The notes under the pieces are model-generated. The model was given only the letters and a program-made list of their open reading frames with translations, made no database searches and had not been told where the DNA came from. This document shows positions 45,933 through 55,085 of a DNA stretch of 64,000 nucleotides, piece after piece. Position 1 is the stretch's first letter; the number at the start of each line of letters is the position of its first letter. The stretch covers positions 261,501 to 325,500 of the forward strand of contig NZ_CP040396.1 in NCBI RefSeq assembly GCF_005577435.1. Direction: 5' to 3'. This DNA comes from Paenibacillus algicola. Lineage in GTDB: Bacteria; Bacillota; Bacilli; Paenibacillales; Paenibacillaceae. The translations under genes and the position numbers were made by a program.

Positions 45933-48575
45933 ATGATAACAGAACAGACATTACTGGAATTTATGCGGGAAACCGCCTATAAGCCGATGACATACCAGGA
46001 GCTGGAGCAGCATTTTGGGATTGAGGATGCGGGAGATTTCCGCGAATTTTTGAAGCTGCTGAATGAGCTGGAGCAATCGGGACAAATTCTGCTGACCCGC
46101 ACGAACCGCTACGGAGTGCCGGAGCGGATGGACCTGGTGCGCGGACGGATCCAAGCTCATGCGAAGGGCTTTGCTTTCCTGATTCCTGATGATCGGGAGC
46201 ATCCTGATGTATACATCCATGCCAATGACCTGAAAAGCGCAATGAACGGAGATATTGTGCTGCTGCGCGTCACCTCCCAAAGCCATGCCGGGGGCAAGCT
46301 GGAAGGTGAGGTCGTCCGGATCGTTACGCGTGCGGTAACCCAGATTGTGGGTGTGTTTCAGAACCATGAGGTGTATGGCTTTGTCATTCCGGATGACAAG
46401 CGGATTAACCGGGATATTTTTATCCCGAGACAAGGAATGAACGGAGCAGTGGACGGCGAAAAGGTCGTCGTCAAGATGCTCAGCTATCCGGAAGGCCGTG
46501 CAGCGGCGGAAGGTGAAGTGGTGGAGGTGCTGGGGCATAAGGATGACCCGGGCGTCGATATTTTGTCCATCATCCGCAAGCATCAGCTGCCCGAGGGCTT
46601 CCCGGAAGAGGTGCTGGCTGAAGCGGAGCAGGCGCCGAGCTCCATTACCGAGGAAGAGATTGTGAAGCAGGGCAGACGGGATCTGCGCGGGCTGAACATT
46701 GTGACGATTGACGGCGAGGACGCGAAAGACCTGGATGATGCCGTGAACGTTGAGCGTCTTCCTAACGGTCATTACAGACTGGGCGTACACATTGCCGACG
46801 TCGGCTACTATGTGCGGGAAGGGTCGGCATTGGATCAGGAAGCGTATGCACGGGGGTGCAGTGTCTACTTGGTTGACCGGGTTATTCCGATGCTGCCGCA
46901 CCGCCTGTCGAACGGCATCTGCAGCTTGAATCCGCAGGTGGATCGCTTGACGCTGTCGTGCGAGATGGAATTTAACGAGCAGATGAAGGTCGTCAAGCAT
47001 GACGTCTTCACGAGCGTGATTAAGACGAAGGAACGGATGACGTACAGCAATGTGCGCAAAATTCTCTTGGACGAGGACCCGGAGCTCATGGAGCGCTATA
47101 GCGAGCTGGTCGATGATTTCCGCCTCATGCGCGAGCTGGCAATGAAGCTGCGGGACCGGCGGATGCGGCGGGGCGCGGTGGATTTTGATTTTGTGGAATC
47201 CAAGGTCATTGTCGATGAGAGCGGCAAGGCGGTCGATATTGTGAAGCGCCAGCGCTCCATCGCCGAGCAGATTATTGAGGAATTCATGCTGGCGGCGAAT
47301 GAGACGGTGGCAGAGCATTTTCACTGGCTGAAGGTGCCGTTCCTGTACCGGATTCATGAGGAGCCGGACCCGGAGAAGCTGCAGAATTTTATGGCGTTTG
47401 CGGCGAATTTCGGACACCATGTCAAGGGACGGGGCAATTCGATTCATCCGCGCGCGCTGCAGAACTTGCTGGAGGACATTCAGGGCACGAAGGAGCAGAC
47501 TGTACTGAGCACGATGATGCTCCGGTCGATGAAGCAGGCGAAATATGATGCTGAGAGCACGGGGCATTTCGGACTGGCGGCGGAGTTCTACTCGCACTTC
47601 ACCTCCCCAATCCGGCGTTACCCGGATCTCGTCATTCACCGCGTCATTCGCGAGGTGTTCGAGAACGGCAATACGCTGACGGAGCAGCGTCAGGAATATT
47701 TGGGCGCTAAAATGCCGGATATTGCCCAGCAATCCTCCGAGCGGGAGCGCGTGGCAGTGGATGCCGAACGCGACACCGAGGCGCTGAAGAAAGCGGAGTA
47801 TATGCTCGATAAGGTAGGCGAAGAGTTTGAGGGTATGATCAGCAGCGTAACAAGCTTCGGCATGTTTATCGAGCTGGAGAATACGGTTGAGGGCTTGATC
47901 CGCCTTAGCGCGCTGAGCGACGATTATTATCATTTTGATGAGCGTCACATGCTGCTTATCGGCGAGCGTACGTCCAAAATGTTCCGTATCGGCGATGAGG
48001 TCAAGGTTCGCGTGGCGAACGTGAACATGGAGGAGCACACCATCGATTTCGAGATGGTGGATATGAAGCCGCGCCGTGAAGGCGGCTTCGGAGGCGGCGC
48101 CGGCAAGCGCAGCGGCGGTGCTGGCGGTGGCGGCCGAGGCTTCGGAGGCCGTGATCATGGCGGGCGCGGCGGGGCCAAGGGCGGCCGCGGCAAGCGCGGC
48201 GGCGATGCACAGCCCGCCGCAGCCGGCGATGCGAGCGGAAAGCCAAGGCGCAGCAAGCGCGGTGACGCCGGCGGTGCCGGTGGCGCTGCAGGCGGCAGCA
48301 GCGGTGGCGGCGTGAGCCTGGGCCGCAGCGAGGAGACGCCGCGCAGCTTCGCCTTTGGCAGCGGCAAGGGCGGCTACAGCTCGCAGGGCGCGAGCTCGAC
48401 CGGCTTCGATCGCAATGCCGGCAGCGGCAAAGGCGGCAGCCGACGCAAGAAGACGTCTGGCAGCGGCATTTTTATCGGGGAAGGCGCATCGCCTGGTCCG
48501 GGAAATGGCGGTGGCGGCCGCAAGCGCAAGAAGGGCGGCGGCACGGCAGCTTTTGTACGGAAGAACAAAAAGTAA
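45933..48575 (+). CDS. rnr: Ribonuclease R with an RGG-like C-terminal tail (880 aa)
   Basis: GAGGTG precedes the ATG. Domains in order: an N-terminal winged helix (1-65), two cold-shock domains (about 70-225), the RNB exonuclease domain with the metal site [15 protein letters not shown] near residue 265, and an S1 domain ([20 protein letters not shown], about 630-710). The enzyme degrades structured RNA 3' to 5' and, with SmpB and tmRNA encoded just downstream, clears non-stop mRNAs. After residue ~713 there is a ~165-residue tail rich in Gly, Arg, Lys and Ser ([17 protein letters not shown]). Most RNase R tails are shorter Lys-rich stretches, so this is unusual in length and composition. 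Confidence 0.93.
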   Translation: MITEQTLLEFMRETAYKPMTYQELEQHFGIEDAGDFREFLKLLNELEQSGQILLTRTNRYGVPERMDLVRGRIQAHAKGFAFLIPDDREHPDVYIHANDLKSAMNGDIVLLRVTSQSHAGGKLEGEVVRIVTRAVTQIVGVFQNHEVYGFVIPDDKRINRDIFIPRQGMNGAVDGEKVVVKMLSYPEGRAAAEGEVVEVLGHKDDPGVDILSIIRKHQLPEGFPEEVLAEAEQAPSSITEEEIVKQGRRDLRGLNIVTIDGEDAKDLDDAVNVERLPNGHYRLGVHIADVGYYVREGSALDQEAYARGCSVYLVDRVIPMLPHRLSNGICSLNPQVDRLTLSCEMEFNEQMKVVKHDVFTSVIKTKERMTYSNVRKILLDEDPELMERYSELVDDFRLMRELAMKLRDRRMRRGAVDFDFVESKVIVDESGKAVDIVKRQRSIAEQIIEEFMLAANETVAEHFHWLKVPFLYRIHEEPDPEKLQNFMAFAANFGHHVKGRGNSIHPRALQNLLEDIQGTKEQTVLSTMMLRSMKQAKYDAESTGHFGLAAEFYSHFTSPIRRYPDLVIHRVIREVFENGNTLTEQRQEYLGAKMPDIAQQSSERERVAVDAERDTEALKKAEYMLDKVGEEFEGMISSVTSFGMFIELENTVEGLIRLSALSDDYYHFDERHMLLIGERTSKMFRIGDEVKVRVANVNMEEHTIDFEMVDMKPRREGGFGGGAGKRSGGAGGGGRGFGGRDHGGRGGAKGGRGKRGGDAQPAAAGDASGKPRRSKRGDAGGAGGAAGGSSGGGVSLGRSEETPRSFAFGSGKGGYSSQGASSTGFDRNAGSGKGGSRRKKTSGSGIFIGEGASPGPGNGGGGRKRKKGGGTAAFVRKNKK

Positions 48576-48824
48576 GGGTGTAAGGCAGAAAAGCGGAGGG
48601 ACACCCGTCGCTGCTCCTTTTAGGCCAATTTCCTCGGCTAAAGTGCAGCAGTGAGACTCTAGTGTATTTGCGGGGGTCACCGATGCCGGAGTGCAGGCCC
48701 CGCCTTGCTTTTGGAGGATGCAGTTGATACAATGGACTTCTGGTGAACCGCTGTCAGGATGCGTTTACCGGAGGTCTTTTTTCACTAGGGTGACCATATA
48801 TTTATGAAGCTAAGGAGTGATCCT

Positions 48825-49304
48825 ATGGGTAAGAAAAGTGACGGGAAGGTTCTGGCCCAGAACAAAAAAGCTTCCCATGATTACTTCATCGAAGATACGT
48901 ATGAAGCCGGCATGGTGCTGACCGGAACGGAGATCAAGTCATTGCGCAACGGGCGTGCGAACATCGGGGACGCTTTTGCCACGATTCGGAACGGTGAGGT
49001 TCATATCCACAACATGCATATCAGCCCGTTCGAGCAGGGAAACCGCAGCAATCCGCTGGACCCGACGCGAACACGCAAGCTGCTGCTGCATAAAGTCCAG
49101 ATCAACAAGCTGCTCGGCTTGTCCAAGCAGGAAGGCTATTCTATTGTGCCGCTGAAGATTTATATCCGCAACGGCTATGCGAAGCTGCTGATTGGCCTCG
49201 GTAAGGGTAAGAAGCAGTATGATAAGCGCGACACCGCTGCGAAGCGGGATGCCCAGCGGGACATTCAGCGGGCTCTGCGGGAGAAGCAGAAGGTGGCGCG
49301 GTAA
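48825..49304 (+). CDS. smpB: SsrA-binding protein SmpB (159 aa)
   Basis: ATG 48825 follows AAGGAGTGAT at five bases; an earlier in-frame ATG (48804) lacks an RBS. The protein has all SmpB hallmarks: [20 protein letters not shown] near the start, [30 protein letters not shown], and the basic C-terminal tail [20 protein letters not shown]. It binds tmRNA and delivers it to stalled ribosomes. The tmRNA gene lies 310 bases downstream. Confidence 0.95.
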   Translation: MGKKSDGKVLAQNKKASHDYFIEDTYEAGMVLTGTEIKSLRNGRANIGDAFATIRNGEVHIHNMHISPFEQGNRSNPLDPTRTRKLLLHKVQINKLLGLSKQEGYSIVPLKIYIRNGYAKLLIGLGKGKKQYDKRDTAAKRDAQRDIQRALREKQKVAR

Positions 49305-49613
49305 GTCTGCCGCATGAGGAAGAAGCGATAATTCTACGGTTTCATAAGCATAATCACACGGGCTGGCAGCATTTAGCTGCTTTCCCTGTGATCTGTATAT
49401 CATTTTGATAGATAATGTGATATACTAACTGATGTAAGCGATCCTTGATCTTTATTAAGATCTTTGACAACAAGCTTGTTGCTTCGAAATCCTTTCTTGG
49501 AGGGAAAGGATTTTGGAATAGATGAATCTGCTTGGCTTGATCATCTTCAGATCTAATCCATCTATCCCTTTTTTGTGTGAGGCTTTGCTTAACCGCGAGG
49601 TTCACCTTATTAA
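49305..49613. other. Intergenic region before ssrA with a hairpin
   Basis: AAATCCTTTC-TTGGAGG-GAAAGGATTT (49489-49515) is a perfect 10-bp hairpin; no T-run follows, so it may be an RNA-processing or attenuating structure rather than a terminator. TTGACA occurs at about 49460. I could not settle on one ssrA promoter. No gene is seen. Confidence 0.4.
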
Positions 49614-49975
49614 GGGGGCGTTCTTGGATTCGACGGGGGTAGTTCGGGCATGAGTAGCGGGTAGTGGGGACGCGTCCACTTCATCAACGCTAAAGCCTAT
49701 TAAACGGCAAACAACAAAACAACTACGCTTTCGCAGCTTAATAACCTGTGAGCGTGCTCTCGCTCTGTATCGCCCATGTACCGGGATGAGGGCTCAACTT
49801 TAGTGGGATACGCTGTCACATCTCCGCCTGGGGTGTGCTGAAGAAGACAATCAGGCTGACCCAACGTATAGCCGGTTACGGGGCGATACTCGGGTGACAT
49901 CAAAGCCGTGACTACACCCGTAGAAGCTTGTGTTGTCGTTATCTTCGGACAGGGGTTCGACTCCCCTCGCCTCCA
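49614..49975 (+). ncRNA. ssrA: Transfer-messenger RNA (tmRNA)
   Basis: The 5' acceptor strand GGGGGCG (49614-49620) pairs with CGCCTCC (49968-49974). The T-arm GGGGTTCGACTCCCC is just before the 3' end, and GGATTCGACGGGGG follows the 5' strand as in other tmRNAs. The tag frame (49706-49741) encodes GKQQNNYAFAA followed by TAA, with the resume alanine supplied by tmRNA; the AFAA end is the protease signal. CCA is not encoded (ATAC follows). It rescues stalled ribosomes with SmpB. Its 3' end is the probable attachment site of the island that follows. Confidence 0.95.
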
Positions 49976-49980
49976 TACAT

Positions 49981-50005
49981 AAAACCCGCTCATAGAGCGG
50001 GTTTT
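49981..50005 (+). terminator. Rho-independent terminator of ssrA
   Basis: AAAACCCGCTC-ATA-GAGCGGGTTTT is a perfect 11-bp stem-loop ending in TTTTCG, six bases after the tmRNA. Confidence 0.9.
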
Positions 50006-50048
50006 CGTCATTTATAAGCCTACGAACAGCTTGAGATGAGGTGGCAAT

Positions 50049-51054
50049 ATGGCCGGTAATATAACAAAAGTCGGAACAAAATTTAGGGTAACCTTTGATT
50101 TTGGCAGGGATAGTTCAGGAAAGCGAATTAGACAGGATGGATAACTATGTAAAGTACAACTGTGAGGAAACGACGATGTATTCTTATAAAAACATCATCT
50201 ACAAGCATGTCATTCCATATCTCGGTACCTTTGAACTCCAGAAGCTCCAGCCTGTATTTATCCAACAATACTATAAACATCTTATGGATGACAAGGGGCT
50301 TTCTCCTAACACGGCACATAAGCACCATGCATGTATTCGGAAGTCTTTAGATTATGCCCTGAAGCAGCAGTTTGTTCATCGAAACGTATCCGATGATGCT
50401 GTGACGCTGCCTAAAAAGGAGAAGTTTACAGGACAATCCTACTACACCAAGGAGCAATTAAACACATTGCTTGAGATGGTTAAGGATACGAGGCTAGAGT
50501 TCCCTATTTATTCAGCTGGTTACCTGGGCTTGAGACGAGAAGAGATTGTAGGGTTGCGGTGGCAATACGTTGATCTTGCTAAGAGGCTCATCCATATTGA
50601 AGAGGTTCGTACAAGTGCTGGCAGTCAGGAGGTTGTGAAGACTCCTAAGACGGAAAAGAGCAGGAGAGTGCTTTTTATAACGGAGGAGCTGCTAGAGGTC
50701 TTATTGAAAGTGAAAAGTAAACAAGATAATCATAAACGTATTCTGGGCGAAAACTATATGGATAGCGGGTATGTTTTTACTCATGATAACGGCAAGCCAT
50801 ATCGGGTGAACTACATAACAAAAGCATTTAAGGATTTTTTGGAGAAGAACAATCTTCCGAAGATCAGGCTTCATGATTTGAGACATACGTTTGCAAGTAT
50901 TCTTTATGAAGCGGGTGTTGACTTAAAGGCTATTTCAGAAGCTTTGGGGCATTCAGATCTTGGAACGACTAATAAGATTTATACTCATCGATTTGATAAG
51001 ACGCATAAGAAGACTGTGACAGCTATGAGCGAGGCGTTAGGAAGAAGAAGGTAG
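50049..51054 (+). pseudogene. Tyrosine-type integrase at the ssrA site, broken near the N-terminus
   Basis: A good RBS (GAGGTGG) and ATG 50049 open an Arm/AP2-type DNA-binding start (MAGNITKVGTKFRVTFDFGR), but the frame hits TAA at 50142. The rest of the integrase continues in another frame from about 50140 (DNYVKYNCEETTMYSYKNI) to 51054, so some tens of residues are deleted and the frame is shifted. The catalytic domain is complete: Arg in YLGLRREEIVGL, HDLRHTFAS, LGHSDLGTTNKIYTH with the Tyr nucleophile. Its position against the 3' end of ssrA identifies the left edge of an integrated island, now probably immobile. Confidence 0.82.
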
Positions 51055-51389
51055 GGAAGCTGTAGGAATCCCTATGATCTAAACAGATGGAATAAATCGA
51101 TTACGTTGAACCAAACAGAAACTTTAACAAAAGTTATAACTTAGCCAGTGCAAGAGAGCTTAACATTAAGCAACAAAAGGCAGTGTTAAACCAACTTTTA
51201 ACTGAAAGTTGGTATTCGACCAGCAGACGGTAGTAAAAACCAGACAAACTCCAATTATCTAGAATCTTTGGTGAGAAAAAATAATTATAAAGTGAGTTTA
51301 AATATTAGGAGGGGATGATTCCCATCCTATATTTATTTTGAGCTAATTTCTGGACTGTCAACAGTAAATCAGACAACTTTTTTAATAGA
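51055..51389. other. AT-rich non-coding stretch behind the integrase
   Basis: No supported gene. The sequence is AT-rich and may hold degraded remnants; AGGAGGGGAT at 51308 is an RBS-like string without a following open frame of note. Confidence 0.3.
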
Positions 51390-51590
51390 TGGAGCCGCCA
51401 ACTGCTTACTGTTTATGCTGATTCAACCCAGTCGCTGACTCAGTATGATGACGCGAACCGCGTACAATCGACACAGGATGCGGAAGGCAATGTACAAAGA
51501 GCATACTATGATATATACGGCCAAATGATAAAGTCAGAAGAACAGGCGGTACAGGAACAATTAGGCCGTTTAACCATGCAGCAGAAATAG
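51390..51590 (+). pseudogene. RHS/YD-repeat protein fragment
   Basis: One frame reads WSRQLLTVYADSTQSLTQYDDANRV, then STQDAEGNVQRAYYDIYGQM, a typical RHS (YD) repeat, and ends at TAG 51588. It is a short internal piece of a large Rhs/WapA-type polymorphic toxin with both ends missing. An IS3 element follows 44 bases later, and further Rhs toxin pieces lie beyond it. Confidence 0.7.
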
Positions 51591-51705
51591 CAGGTATTGA
51601 ATTTGGAACGAGTTTTACAGGTGGCGGTGTGTAATGCCCCCCATTGTCAAGACACGAATTTCCGAGAAATAAGTTAATCCTCCTTGTCTTGTGAGATCTT
51701 GTGAT

Positions 51706-52647
51706 TTAAGACGCGATTTGTTCAACAGAATGCGTATAGAATTGAGCCGGCTTGGCTCCTTCTAGAGATGCATGAGGCCGTTCATGGTTGTAAAAATGGA
51801 CATAACGAGCTATCCCTTTGCGCAGCGCGCGAGGGTTTTCGAATTCATTGAGAAAGATGCATTCATACTTAAGGGAGCGGAAATATCGTTCTGTCCGGCT
51901 GTTGTCTGTTGCCCGGCCCTTGCCATCCATAGAGATCTTTACTTCTGCTTTTTCAAGCAGCTCAAGATAGTCAGCGTTGGTAAAATGGGAGCCCTGGTCG
52001 CTGTTCATAATCTTAGGTTTGCAATGGCTGAATGCACGTTTGAGGCACCTCAAAACAAATCCCTTTTCGAGCGTGTTGGATAGTTCGTAATCGATGATTT
52101 TTCGGCTGTACCAATCGATAATGTTGAATAGGTACATAAATCCATTGCCCATCCGGATGTAGGTAATATCGATTCCCCAGACCTGATTCGGGCGGTCGAT
52201 CGTTAAGCCTTGAAGCAGGTAAGGACGGATATACTTGGCATGCAGGCGCTTGCTCAGGTTCGGCTTTGGATAGATGGCCTCTAGACCCATAAGCTGCATA
52301 AGACGGCGTACACGCTTGCGATTCACTTCATAGCCTAGATCTCGAAGGAAACAGGTTATTCGACGGTAGCCGAAGTAAGGGTGTTTCGTGTAGATCTCAT
52401 CGATCCGATGCATGATTTGCACATTGACTTCGCTCTCACAATGCTCCTTTTCAGGACGGTATACGCTGGTTCTGTTGATACTTAGAAGGGCTGCCTGACG
52501 TTTGATATTGATTTCAGCGTTGCCTCGCTCGACCATACCTTTACGAGCTTCTAGAGGCTCATTTAAGGCCAGATTTTTTTTTGAGCCAGTCGACCTCCAC
52601 TGTGAGTTGGCCAACCAGCTGTTCCAGATGTTCTTGCTTACTTTCAT
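51706..52647 (-). CDS. IS3-family transposase OrfB, integrase core (about 313 aa)
   Basis: The HTH_21-like region (HPYFGYRRITCFLRDLG, NRKRVRRLMQLMGL) is followed by a DDE integrase core: first Asp in WGIDITYI, second in NSDQGSHFTNADY, Glu in DNSRTERYFRSLKYE, then HFYNHERPHASLEGAKPAQF. It normally forms the second half of an OrfAB fusion made by frameshifting; the first ~25 residues of this frame overlap orfA and are probably not used as an independent start. Confidence 0.85.
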   Translation of the reverse strand: MKVSKNIWNSWLANSQWRSTGSKKNLALNEPLEARKGMVERGNAEINIKRQAALLSINRTSVYRPEKEHCESEVNVQIMHRIDEIYTKHPYFGYRRITCFLRDLGYEVNRKRVRRLMQLMGLEAIYPKPNLSKRLHAKYIRPYLLQGLTIDRPNQVWGIDITYIRMGNGFMYLFNIIDWYSRKIIDYELSNTLEKGFVLRCLKRAFSHCKPKIMNSDQGSHFTNADYLELLEKAEVKISMDGKGRATDNSRTERYFRSLKYECIFLNEFENPRALRKGIARYVHFYNHERPHASLEGAKPAQFYTHSVEQIAS

Positions 52648-52852
52648 ACTCCTTTTTCATTTTGTCGACTTCACTGGCCTTCTTCTCGAACACCGTGTTG
52701 GCGCGCTCTAAAAACTCTGATTTCCATCGGCTAATCATCACGGGGCTAAGCTCATATTTAGCGGCAATTTCATTCACTGTCTGCTCCTCTCGAAGCACTT
52801 CCAGCACGACTTTTGTCTTAAACTCTGCGGTATATCGGTTCCGTTTTTCCAT
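52559..52852 (-). CDS. IS3-family transposase OrfA, helix-turn-helix (97 aa)
   Basis: A Tra8/HTH protein (RYTAEFKTKVVLEVLREEQTVNEIAAKYELSPVMISRWKSEF) with a leucine-zipper-like coiled coil (DKMKKEYESKQEHLEQLVGQL). The end of the frame holds a run of eight A on the coding strand (KKKSGLK), the probable site of programmed -1 frameshifting into orfB. Confidence 0.85.
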   Translation of the reverse strand: MEKRNRYTAEFKTKVVLEVLREEQTVNEIAAKYELSPVMISRWKSEFLERANTVFEKKASEVDKMKKEYESKQEHLEQLVGQLTVEVDWLKKKSGLK

Positions 52853-52904
52853 GGCTTCATTATAACTTATTTTTTTCCCTCCTGTGTCTCAAGGTATGGG
52901 AGCA

Positions 52905-53162
52905 TTATAGTGCGGCAAAAGGGTTTACTAAGTTGGGCATAAAAATAGAAAAGGCCCTACTATCGGAATAAGTATTCAAAAAAAAAATAGATGATAAATA
53001 TTTAAAGCGAAATGAGCTGATGCACACGAAGTGAAAAAAGAAACATACGGAAAAAATGCGGAAATTAGCAAATATGATTTGTACGTGGACAAGTCGACGG
53101 GTCAAATATATGCTATGAGAAAAGGCGGAAAAGGTGAGCCGACTCCTACTGGTACTTTTTAA
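52905..53162 (+). pseudogene. Rhs-type polymorphic toxin C-terminal tip, truncated
   Basis: After the IS3 end a short frame reads AAKGFTKLGIKIEKALLSE and stops. A second (53016-53162) reads ADAHEVKKETYGKNAEISKY, then DLYVDKSTGQIYAMRKGGKG, and ends EPTPTGTF. The second resembles the terminal domain of Rhs/polymorphic toxins that often ends in GEPxPT. No start codon or RBS belongs to it. An immunity-like gene follows 23 bases later. Confidence 0.6.
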
Positions 53163-53185
53163 AATAATATTTAGGAGTGGAGAGC

Positions 53186-53587
53186 ATGACAGAAACAACA
53201 GTAAGGGCAGAGTTTATTATGGTAGGTGATAATTTTCCAACTGAGGAGATTACTCAAGCATTACAACTTGAACCAACAGAAGCATATAATAGAGGAGACT
53301 TTTCAAAGTCAATGAAACAACGATTGGAAAGTTGTTGGTCAATTAGCACGCCGTACGAAGCATCATTTGATATAAATATTCAATTAATGAAAGTCATCGA
53401 AATAATCAAGTCAAAGCAGAAAGTTTTACTGCACTTAAAAGAGCAGTATTCGTTAAAATTTATGTTTATGATAGTTATCAACATTGAAAATAACGATAAA
53501 CCTGCAGTTTACCTTGAAAGTGATACGATTCATTTTGCCAGTGAAATAGGAGCATCTATAAATTTTGATTACTATATTTACTCTTAG
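53186..53587 (+). CDS. DUF4279-like immunity protein (133 aa)
   Basis: ATG 53186 follows AGGAG at eight bases. The pattern AEFIMVGDNFPTEEITQALQLEPTEAYNRGD and the later SCWSISTPYEASFDI match the DUF4279 fold, a family commonly found as the gene after a polymorphic toxin. It sits directly behind a toxin tip fragment and is intact, although the toxin is not. Role inferred: neutralising the cognate toxin delivered by kin cells. Confidence 0.7.
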   Translation: MTETTVRAEFIMVGDNFPTEEITQALQLEPTEAYNRGDFSKSMKQRLESCWSISTPYEASFDINIQLMKVIEIIKSKQKVLLHLKEQYSLKFMFMIVINIENNDKPAVYLESDTIHFASEIGASINFDYYIYS

Positions 53588-53593
53588 TAAGAC

Positions 53594-53633
53594 TACCACA
53601 TGCGAGTGTAACAACTCCATGTGGTTTCTTTTT
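53594..53633 (+). terminator. Terminator of the DUF4279 immunity gene
   Basis: ACCACATG pairs with CATGTGGT over a loop and is followed by TTTCTTTTTT. Its right arm and tail are nearly identical to the terminator at 54999-55031. Confidence 0.75.
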
Positions 53634-53940
53634 TCTAAATAGCCCCCACCAAGTGCCGAATGAATCGGGGGGGCACGACTCGAATGGACTTAACCATCTT
53701 CGTACCCGTATGATATTTTTGTAGTATGCCTGTACGCACAGAATCGCTTGAATTTTATCACCTAAATAACGCATTCGAGGTACATCCAATAGGTCGATTA
53801 TGGTCAGATACCACCATGCTTGACCTGTTTTTTGTTATCTTCGTTTTCTCACGGGTTTTTGAAAATATTTCGCAACTGTAGCATACGCCGCCCCGATAGA
53901 TAAGCTGTCTATGCCATTGCAACTTTAAGTCAGGAAAGCC
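53634..53940 (-). other. Remnant of unassigned coding DNA
   Basis: On the minus strand a frame reads WWYLTIIDLLDVPRMRYLGD and on into KIQAILCVQAYYKNIIRVRRW (about 53675-53840). It has no start or RBS and looks like a decayed transposon or plasmid gene. I cannot name its family. Confidence 0.3.
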
Positions 53941-53952
53941 CGACCACTATTA

Positions 53953-54456
53953 TTGTCAGAACTTAACTATTATGATCAGCATGCCTTTTTTACCAGTATC
54001 GTGGATCGTGGTGTACGTGAAGATGAATTAAGTTGGTTTATTATTGAAACAGTTATAAGTGGCGGGATAGGAGCGTGGAAAAAAGCTGTTAGTTCTGCCA
54101 CAAAAAATGCAGTGAGTAAAGGTGATACAGTATGGAGTTTTATTAGGCAAACTCAGGCTGTAAGAGAAGGCACATTGATTCCAAGATCTTTTGAGCTAAC
54201 CAGTCGCAATGCAGGAAAAATGTGGGTACATCCGAATGCAACTAAACATATGGAGGAATATGTTAAAAGGTATACAAGTCATTCTTATAGTATCAATCAA
54301 CAGGCATTACTTACGAGTTTTAAGTCAGCTGTTGATTATGCGACTAAAAAAGGAATTGAGTATAATAAGCTTGTTAATGTAAGAGGTTGGGAACTGAAGT
54401 TTTCAAAAAAAGAAGGGGACATTCTTCCAGTTATTATGCATGCAGTGTATAGATAA
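53953..54456 (+). pseudogene. Orphan polymorphic toxin tip (about 167 codons)
   Basis: The frame opens without an ATG or RBS (TTG at 53953) and reads GTLIPRSFELTSRNAGKMWV, then HPNATKHMEEYV, ending NVRGWELKFSKKEGDILPVI and a short MHAVYR tail. This layout, a compact domain with a conserved Trp-His-Pro block and a C-terminal His, is that of a polymorphic-toxin effector domain separated from its Rhs or WXG carrier. An immunity-like gene follows after 20 bases. It could be re-activated by recombination onto a carrier; expression as it stands is unlikely. I do not know its biochemical activity. Confidence 0.55.
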
Positions 54457-54476
54457 AGTAAAAGAAGGTGTTTTGA

Positions 54477-54983
54477 ATGCTAGAGTTAATTAATATTACT
54501 GATGAGTGCAGAGTAACTATAGAGTTTGATGACTATGTTCCGCTTAACGTGGAATGGAAACATAGTCAGGGGAGATACAATCTTCCACTTATTTATTGGC
54601 GGACAGGAGATATAAGAAAATCGCTTATCGAAATTGGCATAGACTCGATTAGTGGAGTTGTCTGTAGTATGACCTTGGTACTTTCATCTGATAATTCTAA
54701 GAGAAATAATATATTGGATATGGGGGAGGTGATGCGGGGTTGCCCAGTTTTTGACATTAGCTCCTTCAATGTAAAGTATATTGATTATGTACAAAGTTTT
54801 TCTGTTATAGTTTTGAATAATGCAGTGCTAATTAATTTTTCTGACGAAGTAGCCTTTAGGAATGTAGGGAATAACGATGTGGTGTTTAGCTTTGATAAAG
54901 AAGATAGATTACAAAGTATCACTGTATGCAATCTTTCTAAGGAGGACCATGCAAAAATTAAGAGAACGTTAAATATAGATTAA
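54477..54983 (+). CDS. Putative immunity protein (168 aa)
   Basis: ATG 54477 has GAAGGTG upstream. The protein is acidic and beta-rich (ITDECRVTIEFDDYVPLNVEW, DIRKSLIEIGIDSISGVVCS, TLVLSS), without a signal peptide. No family name can be given with confidence. It belongs to the toxin tip in front by position, and has its own strong terminator. The intact frame beside a 5'-truncated toxin fits an orphan immunity gene kept for protection. Confidence 0.6.
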   Translation: MLELINITDECRVTIEFDDYVPLNVEWKHSQGRYNLPLIYWRTGDIRKSLIEIGIDSISGVVCSMTLVLSSDNSKRNNILDMGEVMRGCPVFDISSFNVKYIDYVQSFSVIVLNNAVLINFSDEVAFRNVGNNDVVFSFDKEDRLQSITVCNLSKEDHAKIKRTLNID

Positions 54984-54998
54984 TATTGTCGTATTTTA

Positions 54999-55031
54999 AC
55001 CACGTGGAATGCTCCATGTGGTTTCTTTTTT
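54999..55031 (+). terminator. Terminator of the second immunity gene
   Basis: ACCACGTGG pairs with CCATGTGGT (one G-U) and is followed by TTTCTTTTTT. Confidence 0.8.
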
Positions 55032-55085
55032 AGTTAGGTAAAACTCGCCAACAAAAAATTTCAAGTATTATTCCGGTAGCGTCAA

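Larger units (their letters stand above)
51635..52904 (-). mobile_element. IS3-family insertion sequence, apparently complete
   Basis: The imperfect terminal repeats begin TGCCCCCCAT (left, 51635) and TGCTCCCAT (right, reading inward from 52904), with shared AGACAC and AAATAAGTTA blocks. Between them are overlapping orfA and orfB on the minus strand with an A8 slippery run, as IS3 elements require for a -1 frameshift. I see no clear target duplication. It sits inside Rhs toxin remnants. Confidence 0.82.

Noticed and set aside
45951..48680. 909-residue protein antisense to rnr
   Set aside because: It is a GC-driven shadow of a clear RNase R gene, with no RBS and no domain.
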